A stretch of DNA of 57,775 bases, taken from positions 1 through 57,775 of the forward strand of contig CAIKKJ010000099.1 of NCBI GenBank assembly GCA_903827955.1. Reading direction: 5' to 3'. Positions 1 through 6,978 of the stretch are shown piece by piece (position 1 is the stretch's first letter; the number at the start of each line of letters is the position of its first letter). Origin of the DNA: an uncultured Verrucomicrobia subdivision 3 bacterium (GTDB lineage: Bacteria; Verrucomicrobiota; Verrucomicrobiia; Limisphaerales; UBA11358). Both the position numbers and the translations under genes were made by a program. A model generated the notes under the pieces. The model saw only the letters and a program-made list of their open reading frames with translations. It ran no database searches and was not told the origin of the DNA.

Positions 1-181
1 GCGATTTCCAAAGTGCGGAAAGACTATGGAAATTAACCGGCGGAAGCCAGCCCGACCCGTAATCCGCTCTTTCATCGCGTCCGCTGGCGTTGCGCAATCC
101 ATTGCGCGTTTTGCCCGGTGACGTTACGCTGGTCGCCGTCGTTGGCCAGTTTGGAAAGGCTGAATCAAATTGCAAACCACC

Positions 182-364
182 ATGCCTACACATCCAGTTC
201 TCATTGCTGGCGAATGGCGCGCGGCCAAAGCCAGCGGAACTTTCTGCGCGGAAAATCCAGCGACCGGCGAAACCCTGCCGGCCGCGCTGCAAAATAAAAA
301 TCCGAACGGAAAAATGTGGCGGCTCATTGATGGCAACTGGACGCATGGCGACATCGCCGGATAA
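182..364 (+). pseudogene. Aldehyde dehydrogenase remnant with the middle deleted
   Basis: The reading frame opens with MPTHPVLIAGEWRAAKASGT and an ENPATGE motif, which is the N-terminus of the alpha-ketoglutarate semialdehyde (2,5-dioxovalerate) dehydrogenase type of aldehyde dehydrogenase. After about 34 residues it passes directly into LQNKNPNGKMWRLIDGNWT, which looks like the normal C-terminal tail of the same family (usually of the form LQDxNPxGIWRxVDG). The intact enzyme is about 500-525 residues; here only about 60 remain, so the cofactor and catalytic domains, with the active-site Cys and Glu, are missing. The frame has no internal stop. ATG at 182 fits the family start; a TTG at 170 is in the same frame. 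The match to the C-terminal tail is from memory of the family and is less certain than the N-terminal one. The product cannot be an active enzyme. Confidence 0.7.
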
Positions 365-388
365 TCTCAAACACAACCCAACTTCATC

Positions 389-2065
389 ATGCGAAATTTT
401 CAGTTCATCACACTATTTGCGGCGCTCACGTCCGCAGCCTTTGCGGATACGGCGACGAACAATTCATTTCCCGTCGCCATCACCGTGGACGCCGGCAGAC
501 CCATCGGCGAGTTGAAGCCCATCTGGCGCATGTTCGGCGCGGATGAACCGAACTACTCCACGATGAATAATGGTCGCAAACTTATCGGCGAGCTGGGCGC
601 GCTGAAGCCGAAGGACGTTTTTTTTCGCACGCACAATCTGCTTTGCACCGGCGACGGCACGCCCGCGCTTAAATGGGGCTCGACCGACGTTTACCACGAG
701 GACGCCGACGGAAATCCGATATATAACTGGAAGATTCTCGATGAAATTTTTGACACCTACATCACGAATGGTGTGCATCCCTACGCGCAGATCGGATTCA
801 TGCCGGAGGCGATGTCCACCCATCCGCAGCCGTATCAGCACAGTTGGAAACCCGGCGCAAAATACAACGAGATCGAAACCGGTTGGGCGTATCCGCCGAA
901 ATCTTACGACAAGTGGCGCGAACTTTCTTATCAATGGGTGAAACATTGTGTGGAGCGTTACGGCAAGGCTGAGGTGGAGACCTGGTATTGGGAAGTCTGG
1001 AACGAGGCGAATGGTTCTTACTGGAAAGGCAAGCCGGCGGATTTCCACAAATTGCAGGATTATGCGGTGGACGGTGTGCGGCGTGCATTACCCACGGCGC
1101 GGGTGGGCGGGCCGGATGCAGCGGGCAGTGGCGGCCAATGGACGCGCGACTTTCTTGAACATTGTCTGCACGGCACGAACTACGCCACGGGCAAGATCGG
1201 CACGCCGATTGACTTCGTCTCGTTCCACGCCAAAGGCTCGCCTACCTACGTTGACGGTCATGTGCGCATGGGCGTGGCCAGCCAGTTGAAGGCGGCGGAT
1301 TCCGGATTCGGCATCGTGGCGTCGTATCCTGAATTGAAAAATATTCCCATCGTCATCGGTGAATCCGATCCCGAAGGCTGCGCGGCCTGCCAGGGGGATC
1401 AAATGGGTTATCGCAACGGCACGATGTATTCCAGCTACACGGCGGCAAGTTTCCCCCGCATCCTGGAATTGGCTCGGCAGCATGGTGTGAATTTGGATGC
1501 GGCGTTGACTTGGGCGTTCACGTTTGAAAACCAGCCGTTCTTCGCCGGCTTTCGTCAACTCGCGAGCGGCGGCCTTGATCTGCCGGTGCTGAATGTGTTT
1601 CGCATGTTCAGCAAAATGTCCGGCCAGCAGCTCACCGTGGGCAGCGACGGCGCGGTTTCGGTGGATGAAATGAAACACAACGGCGTGCGCAATCAGCCGG
1701 ATGTGTCCGCGGTGGCGAGCCTCGACAAGCATAAACTGGCAGTGCTCGTTTGGCATTATCACGAAGACGACGTGCCCGGACCGGATGCAGCCGTGGACTT
1801 GACCTTGAATGGACTACCCTTCGACGGCAAGGCGACGCTGACGCGTTTTGCGATTGATGCCGAGCACAGCAATTCCTATGAGGCGTGGAAAAAAATGGGA
1901 TCGCCCGCACAGCCGACCCCCGTGCAATACGCAGAACTGGAGAAGGCAGGGCAACTCGCGCAAATTGGTTCGCCTGAATCTGTCACGGTCACGAACGGCG
2001 TAACGAAGCTGCATCAGATTATCCCGCGCCAGGCCGTAATGTTGCTGGTGCTCGACCAGGATTGA
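389..2065 (+). CDS. Secreted GH39-like glycoside hydrolase (beta-xylosidase type)
   Basis: This 558-residue protein has a signal peptide (about residues 1-19, ending in AFA) and one TIM-barrel catalytic domain of clan GH-A, closest to family GH39 as I recognise it. The acid/base glutamate lies in WEVWNEAN (about residue 206) and the probable nucleophile glutamate in VIGESDPEG (about residue 325). GH39 enzymes cleave beta-xylosides or alpha-iduronides from non-reducing ends; here a periplasmic or secreted role in xylan or related hemicellulose breakdown is most likely. A small beta-sandwich probably forms the C-terminus (about 440-558). It sits between remnants of an aldehyde dehydrogenase and a GH3 gene, suggesting a pentose-use locus that is partly decaying. 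The gene itself is intact. The exact substrate cannot be read from the sequence. Confidence 0.8.
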   Translation: MRNFQFITLFAALTSAAFADTATNNSFPVAITVDAGRPIGELKPIWRMFGADEPNYSTMNNGRKLIGELGALKPKDVFFRTHNLLCTGDGTPALKWGSTDVYHEDADGNPIYNWKILDEIFDTYITNGVHPYAQIGFMPEAMSTHPQPYQHSWKPGAKYNEIETGWAYPPKSYDKWRELSYQWVKHCVERYGKAEVETWYWEVWNEANGSYWKGKPADFHKLQDYAVDGVRRALPTARVGGPDAAGSGGQWTRDFLEHCLHGTNYATGKIGTPIDFVSFHAKGSPTYVDGHVRMGVASQLKAADSGFGIVASYPELKNIPIVIGESDPEGCAACQGDQMGYRNGTMYSSYTAASFPRILELARQHGVNLDAALTWAFTFENQPFFAGFRQLASGGLDLPVLNVFRMFSKMSGQQLTVGSDGAVSVDEMKHNGVRNQPDVSAVASLDKHKLAVLVWHYHEDDVPGPDAAVDLTLNGLPFDGKATLTRFAIDAEHSNSYEAWKKMGSPAQPTPVQYAELEKAGQLAQIGSPESVTVTNGVTKLHQIIPRQAVMLLVLDQD

Positions 2066-2100
2066 CGGCTTGCGCTAATCCGCCTCAACTCAAAAGTTCC

Positions 2101-2894
2101 ATGAGGAATCGCTTCTATCTATCAGCGCTCAGCCTGCTCCTGGTCGGCCGCATTTACGCTGCGAATACCAATTCGCCCGCCCTGTATCTCGACGTAAATC
2201 TGCCGGTGGATCAGGAAGCGCTGGTCAAATCCGTTCTGGCCGCGAATCCGCGCACCATAGTCGTGCAGATGAGCGCCGGGCCATTGACGGTGCCGTGGAT
2301 CGCTAAAAAAATTCCCGCGTTGCTGCAAGCGTGGTAGGCGGGCGAGGAAGGCGGGCACGCAATCGTCGACGTGCTCTTCGGCGAGGTGAATCCCGCCGGA
2401 CGTTTGCCGCACACGGTCTATGCTTCCGAGGCGCAAGTGCCGCCGCTGGACGAATACGACATCACGAAAGGTTTCACCTACATGTATGTCAACGGCGCGC
2501 CGCTGTTTCCGTTTGGCTACGGTTTGAGTTACACGACTTTCAAATATAACAGCCTGAAATATCGGCGGATAAAATCAAAGCCACTGGCCAAGTGAGTATC
2601 AGTGTGGACATAGAAAACACGGGCAATCGCGCCGGTGACGAAGTCTTGCAACTCTACGTGCATCAAGTGCACAGCAGTGTGAAATGTCCGGCGAAGGAAC
2701 TGCGCGGGTTTCAGCGCTTGAGTTTGCAGGCGGGTGAAACGAAAACCGTCACGTTCACATTATCGGCGGAGAAGCTGGCGTTTTGGGATGAAAAGACCCA
2801 CGGGTTTCTGGTCGAGCCGGGCGCGTATGTGGTGATGGTTGGCTCGTCGTCAGGAGACATTCGCGTGCAACATCACATTGAAATCAGTCGCTAA
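2101..2894 (+). pseudogene. Decayed GH3 glycosidase: signal peptide joined to C-terminal domains, nonsense mutation and frameshift
   Basis: ATG at 2101 gives a signal peptide (ending near YAANTNS) that runs straight into the second GH3 domain (DQEALVKSVLAANPRT) without the ~350-residue N-terminal barrel that carries the nucleophile. Two further lesions follow. TAG at 2335-2337 interrupts the conserved W-Y-x-G-E-E-G-G motif exactly where the Tyr codon belongs (W-stop-A-G-E-E-G-G). A one-base loss in the A-run at about 2557-2560 shifts the frame; adding one A restores ISADKIKATGQVSISVD and leads into the fibronectin III-like domain. The remaining 2592-2894 frame (NTGNRAGDEVLQLYVH) is a normal GH3 C-terminal domain with its natural stop. 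With the barrel missing and two disabling mutations the gene is dead. A complete but shorter GH3 gene lies at 30152-31939. Confidence 0.88.
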
Positions 2895-2901
2895 TGGATG
2901 A

Positions 2902-3126
2902 TTATGGCTGGGCAAGTTGCGCGAGAATTTTTGCGCGCAACTGCGGCGGCGGTTCCGCCAGCGGCAGTGCCCCGGCCAACGCGCCGGTCGCCGTGCTCAA
3001 ACGGGCAACAAACGCCTTGAGCTTGGGGTCGGCTTTCATGGCATTTTTGAATGCATATGCCTCGGCCGGCGAAAGCGCGCCCAAAACATGCAGCGAGGCC
3101 TGCTCTTCCATGCGTTCATCCATCAT
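2902..3126 (-). CDS. Short anti-sigma factor (RskA/ChrR-like N-terminal domain only)
   Basis: The 74-residue protein starts MMDERMEEQASLHVLGALSP, the pattern of the N-terminal sigma-binding domain of the anti-sigma-K (RskA) class: a short acidic helix followed by LxxLGALxPxEAxAF. Its ATG overlaps the stop of the ECF sigma gene by 4 nt (ATGA at 3123-3126), so the two are translationally coupled, as usual for a sigma/anti-sigma pair. Family members normally continue through a linker, one transmembrane helix and a periplasmic domain (about 230-270 residues). Here the frame ends after QLRAKILAQLAQP, with no membrane segment and no zinc-binding HxxxCxxC motif. It may be a natural cytosolic minimal anti-sigma, or truncated. 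The stop is only 8 bp from the end of the convergent GH3 remnant, so loss of the 3' part by the same rearrangement is possible. Confidence 0.7.
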   Translation of the reverse strand: MMDERMEEQASLHVLGALSPAEAYAFKNAMKADPKLKAFVARLSTATGALAGALPLAEPPPQLRAKILAQLAQP

Positions 3127-3692
3127 AACACGCCCTCCAGTTGGTCGCGGAGTTTCAGCAGACCGCGCCGGATGCGCGCCTTGACCGTGCCGAGCGGCTC
3201 CGACAATTTTTTGGAGATCTCATCCTGTGTGAGACCGGAAAAATAGGCGAGTTCAATCGCGCGGCGTTGTTCGGCAGAAAGTGCTGCGATGGCAGATTGA
3301 ATCAATTTCGCCTTGTCGTGGCCGTGGATGGCTTCATTGGCGGTGTCCCGCACTTCACTGGCGATGGCAAATTCCGCCCCGGCCTGCTCAGCCAGCCGAC
3401 CACGTCGTTGCGAAGCGCGGATGCGGTCGATGGACTTGTTGCGAATCATGGTGGCGACCCAGCTTGAAGCCTTGCCGAGTTTGGGATCAAAGTTGCCGGC
3501 CTTTTCCCAAAGCTGCACACAGGTTTCCTGCAAGACATCTTCCGCTTCGCCGGCGTCATTGAGGATTTTGGAAGCCACAGAAAACATCAGCGTGGCATGG
3601 CGGTCGTAGAATTCAGCAAACGCCACCCGATCCTGCTGGCCAATCCGTTGGAGCAGTTCCGCATCTTGGTCTGGTGGTGCCAATTCGATCAT
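3123..3692 (-). CDS. ECF RNA polymerase sigma factor (SigK/RpoE-like)
   Basis: The protein has region 2 (FAEFYDRHATLMFSVASKIL, EAEDVLQETCVQLWEKA, then a WVATMIRNKSIDRIRASQRR DNA-binding stretch) and region 4 (LSAEQRRAIELAYFSGLTQDEI, LSEPLGTVKARIRRGLLKLR), the two conserved parts of group 4 sigma factors. I place the start at ATG 3692 (MIELAPPDQD), giving 189 residues, because the upstream in-frame part from 3782 is Cys-rich and unlike the family. The stop overlaps the anti-sigma gene by 4 nt. Related factors (RpoE-ChrR, SigK-RskA) control oxidative or singlet-oxygen responses and often fatty-acid modification genes. The divergent lipid operon starting at 3924 is therefore the obvious target; this is inference from position. 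A perfect palindrome lies between the two units. Confidence 0.92.
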   Translation of the reverse strand: MIELAPPDQDAELLQRIGQQDRVAFAEFYDRHATLMFSVASKILNDAGEAEDVLQETCVQLWEKAGNFDPKLGKASSWVATMIRNKSIDRIRASQRRGRLAEQAGAEFAIASEVRDTANEAIHGHDKAKLIQSAIAALSAEQRRAIELAYFSGLTQDEISKKLSEPLGTVKARIRRGLLKLRDQLEGVL

Positions 3693-3845
3693 GCGTTCAA
3701 AAAGCAATGGCAACCACCCCATTCGCCACGCATTTGCGGGACGAAAGACGTTGCAAAAAACATTGCATGCACACAGGCTCATATCAAACTGGACGGGCAG
3801 TTACAAGTTGCCTTGTTCCATAGACGAACGCGCGCCCGGACAAAA

Positions 3846-3867
3846 TGGATGCAAAATCTTGCATCCA
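3846..3867. promoter_or_regulatory. Perfect 9-bp inverted repeat between the sigma factor and desaturase genes
   Basis: TGGATGCAA - AATC - TTGCATCCA is a perfect 9-bp inverted repeat with a 4-bp spacer. It lies in the 231-bp non-coding region between the divergent sigma factor (start 3692) and desaturase (start 3924) genes, 57 bp upstream of the latter. Related TGCA-containing words occur nearby on the sigma side (about 3750-3775). Symmetry and position fit an operator for a dimeric repressor or activator; a transcript hairpin is the alternative. I cannot name the regulator. Confidence 0.5.
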
Positions 3868-3923
3868 AAGCCGGACGCCGGGCGAATTAACAACTAAAAG
3901 CTGGAATCAGTTTGTTGACCCAT

Positions 3924-4919
3924 ATGAATAAAAACCACAGTGCGTTGAGACAGAGCGTTGTTTCCCTCGCCCGTTGGTTTGACACCGACTACGGCAACGA
4001 CGATCTCGCCGCCATCCGCGCGAAGCCGGACAAGGTGGAATTCATCCGCGTGCTGCCGTTTGCCATACTGCACCTCGGTTGCCTCGGCATTATTTTTGCC
4101 GGCTGGAGCTGGACGGCGGTGGCGATAGCCGTGGGTTTGTATCTGGTGCGGATGTTTGCCATCACCGGTTTCTATCACCGCTACTTTTCGCACAAGACTT
4201 TTAGCACTTCGCGCCCGGCGCAATTTCTGTTCGCGCTGCTCGGTGCCACTGCGGTGCAACGCGGGCCGCTCTGGTGGAGCTACCAGCATCGCCATCATCA
4301 TAAACACTCGGATGAAGCGGAAGATGTCCACTCGCCCAACGTGCGGGGTTTCTGGTGGTCGCACATCGGTTGGATCACTAGCGCGCGGAATTTCCCCACG
4401 GACTATTCACAAGTGCGCGACCTCGCCAAATTTCCCGAACTGGTTTTTCTTAACCGCTTCGATTCGCTCGTGCCGGCTTTGTTCGCGGTCGCGCTGTTCG
4501 CGCTGGGACATTTTCTTGGCGAATTTTTCCCGGCGCTTGGCGTGACCTCGTGGCAGTTGCTCGTCTGGGGCTTTTTCATCAGCACCACGGTTTTGTTCCA
4601 CGCGACGAGCAGCATCAACTCCCTCGCACACCTGCTCGGCAAGCGCCGTTACGCGACCGAGGACAACAGCCGCAACAGCTTTCTCCTCGCGCTCATCACG
4701 CTCGGCGAAGGCTGGCACAACAACCATCACCGCCACATGAACACCACACGCCAGGGTTTTTACTGGTGGGAGATCGATGTCTCTTACTACCTGCTCAAGG
4801 CACTCTCGTGGACCGGACTCATCTGGAACCTCAAGCCTGTGCCGCGCGCGGCCTATGAAAATTCTGGCCGCATTGTGCAAAATAAAAATTTTGTGGCTGA
4901 CAATTTTCCTCGCGCGTGA
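3924..4919 (+). CDS. Acyl-CoA/acyl-lipid delta-9-type fatty acid desaturase
   Basis: This 331-residue integral-membrane protein carries the three histidine boxes of the stearoyl-CoA/DesC desaturase class: HRYFSH (about residue 84), HRHHHKHSD (about 120) and HNNHHRH (about 270), which bind the di-iron centre. Hydrophobic segments lie around 45-80 and 180-225. The enzyme introduces a cis double bond into a fatty acyl chain, making the substrate that a cyclopropane synthase or related methyltransferase modifies; two such enzymes are encoded downstream. ATG 3924 is preferred over the in-frame TTG at 3912. The last codons overlap the next gene (GTG at 4916 against TGA at 4917-4919), so this is the first gene of a translationally coupled operon. 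It is likely under control of the divergent ECF sigma factor (inference). Confidence 0.9.
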   Translation: MNKNHSALRQSVVSLARWFDTDYGNDDLAAIRAKPDKVEFIRVLPFAILHLGCLGIIFAGWSWTAVAIAVGLYLVRMFAITGFYHRYFSHKTFSTSRPAQFLFALLGATAVQRGPLWWSYQHRHHHKHSDEAEDVHSPNVRGFWWSHIGWITSARNFPTDYSQVRDLAKFPELVFLNRFDSLVPALFAVALFALGHFLGEFFPALGVTSWQLLVWGFFISTTVLFHATSSINSLAHLLGKRRYATEDNSRNSFLLALITLGEGWHNNHHRHMNTTRQGFYWWEIDVSYYLLKALSWTGLIWNLKPVPRAAYENSGRIVQNKNFVADNFPRA

Positions 4920-6187
4920 AACGGGTAGCCATCATTGGAACAGGAATCGCCGGCTTGGGGTGCGCGCATTTTCTGCACCGCCGGTTCGCCCTGACGCTTT
5001 ACGAAAAAAATGATTACACGGGCGGTCACACGAACACGATTTCCATCGTCGAGGAAAACCGTTCCGTCCCGATTGACACTGGTTTCATGGTTTTCAACGA
5101 GGTTACCTATCCGAACCTGATGCGGCTATTCCGTGAACTGGGCGTTGCGATCAAGCCGACCAACATGTCCTTCAGCGTCCAGCACCTGCCGACCGGTTTG
5201 GAATTTTGTGGCACGAGCCTGAACCACATTTTCGGCCAGCGAAAAAATCTTTTCCGTCCGCGCTACTGGAAAATGATTCTTCAGATCAACCGCTTCAACA
5301 CGGAGGCGATTGAGGCTTTGACTTCGCCGCAGTTTCAAAATCACACGCTTGGCGAATACGTCCGCGAACGGAAATACGGTGACGACTTCCTCAATTTCTA
5401 TCTCGTGCCAATGAGTTCCGCCGTCTGGTCCACGCCGCCGGAACTGATGCTGGAATTTCCCGCCGTCACGTTGCTGCGCTTTTTTCATAACCATGGCTTT
5501 CTTGGCCTGCACACGCAGCATCCGTGGCTCACCGTCGTCAATGGCGCGAAATCTTACGTCGAAAAAATCACCGCGCCGTTCCGTGAGAAAATCCAACTGC
5601 GGCGCGGCGCAGCCAGCGTTCGCCGCGAAGGTGACGGCGTGAAAGTTACCGATATTTCCGGCGGCACGGAAATTTATGACCACGTCATTTTCGCCAGCCA
5701 TGCCGATGAAACCCTGAAGTTGCTCGCCGACGCCGATGCACAGGAAAAAAATCTGCTCGGCGAATTCAAATACCAGCCGAACTCTGCGCTGCTGCACACT
5801 GACGCCTCCGTGATGCCGAAAACCAAATTATGCTGGGCTGCCTGGAACTATCGGATGAATCACGGCGCGGATGGAAAAATTTCACCTTCGACGATTTACT
5901 GGATGAACCGTTTGCAAGGCGTTTCCGACCGGCAGAATTATTTCGTCTCCATCAATGGCGAAGATTCCGTGAATCCAAACGCCGTCATCAAGCGTATTCA
6001 ATACGAGCACCCGCTGTTTAGTTTGGGTGCGACCCGGGCGCAACGCGAGTTGCCCAAATTGAACGAGCGCATGAGCAACAACGTATTTTTTTGCGGCAGC
6101 TATTTCCGCTACGGTTTCCACGAGGACGCCTTCACGTCCGCGCTGGAGCTGTGTCGCGTGCTAACGGGGGAAAGGCTATACGCATGA
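4916..6187 (+). CDS. NAD(P)/FAD-dependent oxidoreductase (flavin amine oxidase type)
   Basis: The 423-residue protein opens with a Rossmann dinucleotide-binding motif, VAIIGTGIAGLGCAHFL, then the second ADP-binding part YEKNDYTGGHTNT, as in flavin-containing amine oxidases and phytoene-desaturase-like proteins. It starts at GTG 4916, overlapping the desaturase stop by 4 nt. Members of this family sit next to DUF1365 and CFA-synthase genes in many bacteria; in proteobacterial ECF-controlled clusters they are thought to act on modified fatty acids, but the reaction is not settled. The protein has no signal peptide, so it should be cytosolic or membrane-associated. Its stop overlaps the DUF1365 gene (ATGA at 6184-6187). 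Confidence 0.88.
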   Translation: MKRVAIIGTGIAGLGCAHFLHRRFALTLYEKNDYTGGHTNTISIVEENRSVPIDTGFMVFNEVTYPNLMRLFRELGVAIKPTNMSFSVQHLPTGLEFCGTSLNHIFGQRKNLFRPRYWKMILQINRFNTEAIEALTSPQFQNHTLGEYVRERKYGDDFLNFYLVPMSSAVWSTPPELMLEFPAVTLLRFFHNHGFLGLHTQHPWLTVVNGAKSYVEKITAPFREKIQLRRGAASVRREGDGVKVTDISGGTEIYDHVIFASHADETLKLLADADAQEKNLLGEFKYQPNSALLHTDASVMPKTKLCWAAWNYRMNHGADGKISPSTIYWMNRLQGVSDRQNYFVSINGEDSVNPNAVIKRIQYEHPLFSLGATRAQRELPKLNERMSNNVFFCGSYFRYGFHEDAFTSALELCRVLTGERLYA

Positions 6188-6978
6188 ACTCCTGCCTTTA
6201 CGAATGTTCCGTGATGCATCACCGGCTCGCGCCGAAGGTTCACCATTTCCAGCACGACATCTTCATGTTCTACCTCGACTTGGATGAACTGGATTTCTTC
6301 GCCGACAAAATTCTTTTGTTTAGTCACAACCGTAAAAATCTTTACAGCTTCCGCGACGCCGACCACGAACCCGCTGGGCAAAATCCATTGAAGGAGCGCA
6401 TCGTCATGTTCCTGCGCCGGAACGGGATTGACCTCGGCCCGTTTGGCCGCGTGATGCTGCTGACGCTGCCGCGCGTGCTTGGCTACGTCTTTAATCCCAT
6501 TTCGATCTACTACTGCTTTGATGCCAAAGGTTCGGCCATCTGTTCCGTTGCCGAAGTCGGCAACACGTTTCGTGAGATGAAATTGTTCCTGCTCCGCCGC
6601 GAAGAGCTCAATGCCGGCACAACCTTCGCCAAAATCATCCCGAAACATTTCTACGTCTCGCCGTTTTCAACACTGGACTTGAGTTTCGATTTCAAACTGA
6701 AAATTCCCGGCGACCAGCTGGATATCAAAATTGACGACCGCGACGGCGAAGAAAAAACTTTGATCACCACGCTAACCGGCAAACGCGCCGAACTGACCAA
6801 CCGCAATTTAAACTGGTTTACAATCAAGTATCCGCTCGTCACGCTAAGAGTAATTTTTCTCATCCACTGGCACGCACTCCGGCTTTGGCTCAAGCGTGTT
6901 CCGTTTTATCGCAAGGCCGAAAACGCCGCGCTACAACGCGAAGTCCTGCGTCCGCACTCAACCCTCGCTTCGAAATGA
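6184..6978 (+). CDS. DUF1365 domain protein
   Basis: The 264-residue protein begins MNSCLYECSVMHHRLAPKVH and contains VFNPISIYYCFD, both hallmarks of DUF1365. The function is unknown, but the family almost always lies between a FAD-dependent amine oxidase-like gene and a cyclopropane-fatty-acid synthase gene, as here. ATG 6184 overlaps the upstream stop and the gene's own stop overlaps the next start (ATGA at 6975-6978), so three genes are coupled. A role in modified-lipid synthesis is inferred only from this conserved context. A hydrophobic stretch near residue 220-235 (VTLRVIFLIHWHAL) could be a membrane contact. Confidence 0.88.
   Translation: MNSCLYECSVMHHRLAPKVHHFQHDIFMFYLDLDELDFFADKILLFSHNRKNLYSFRDADHEPAGQNPLKERIVMFLRRNGIDLGPFGRVMLLTLPRVLGYVFNPISIYYCFDAKGSAICSVAEVGNTFREMKLFLLRREELNAGTTFAKIIPKHFYVSPFSTLDLSFDFKLKIPGDQLDIKIDDRDGEEKTLITTLTGKRAELTNRNLNWFTIKYPLVTLRVIFLIHWHALRLWLKRVPFYRKAENAALQREVLRPHSTLASK

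Noticed and set aside
1-62. C-terminal end of a protein (ending AERLWKLTGGSQPDP) running in from the left edge
   Set aside because: Only 19 residues are visible and, though they resemble a dehydrogenase tail, that is not enough to name or support a gene.
2335-2337. TAG in the GH3 gene as a recoded sense codon
   Set aside because: The gene also lacks its catalytic barrel and has a frameshift about 220 bp later, so simple decay explains the stop.
6541-6557. TGTTCCGTTGCCGAAGT inside the DUF1365 gene as another sigma-54 activator site
   Set aside because: Only one arm matches, it lies inside coding sequence, and no GG-N10-GC promoter is near it.
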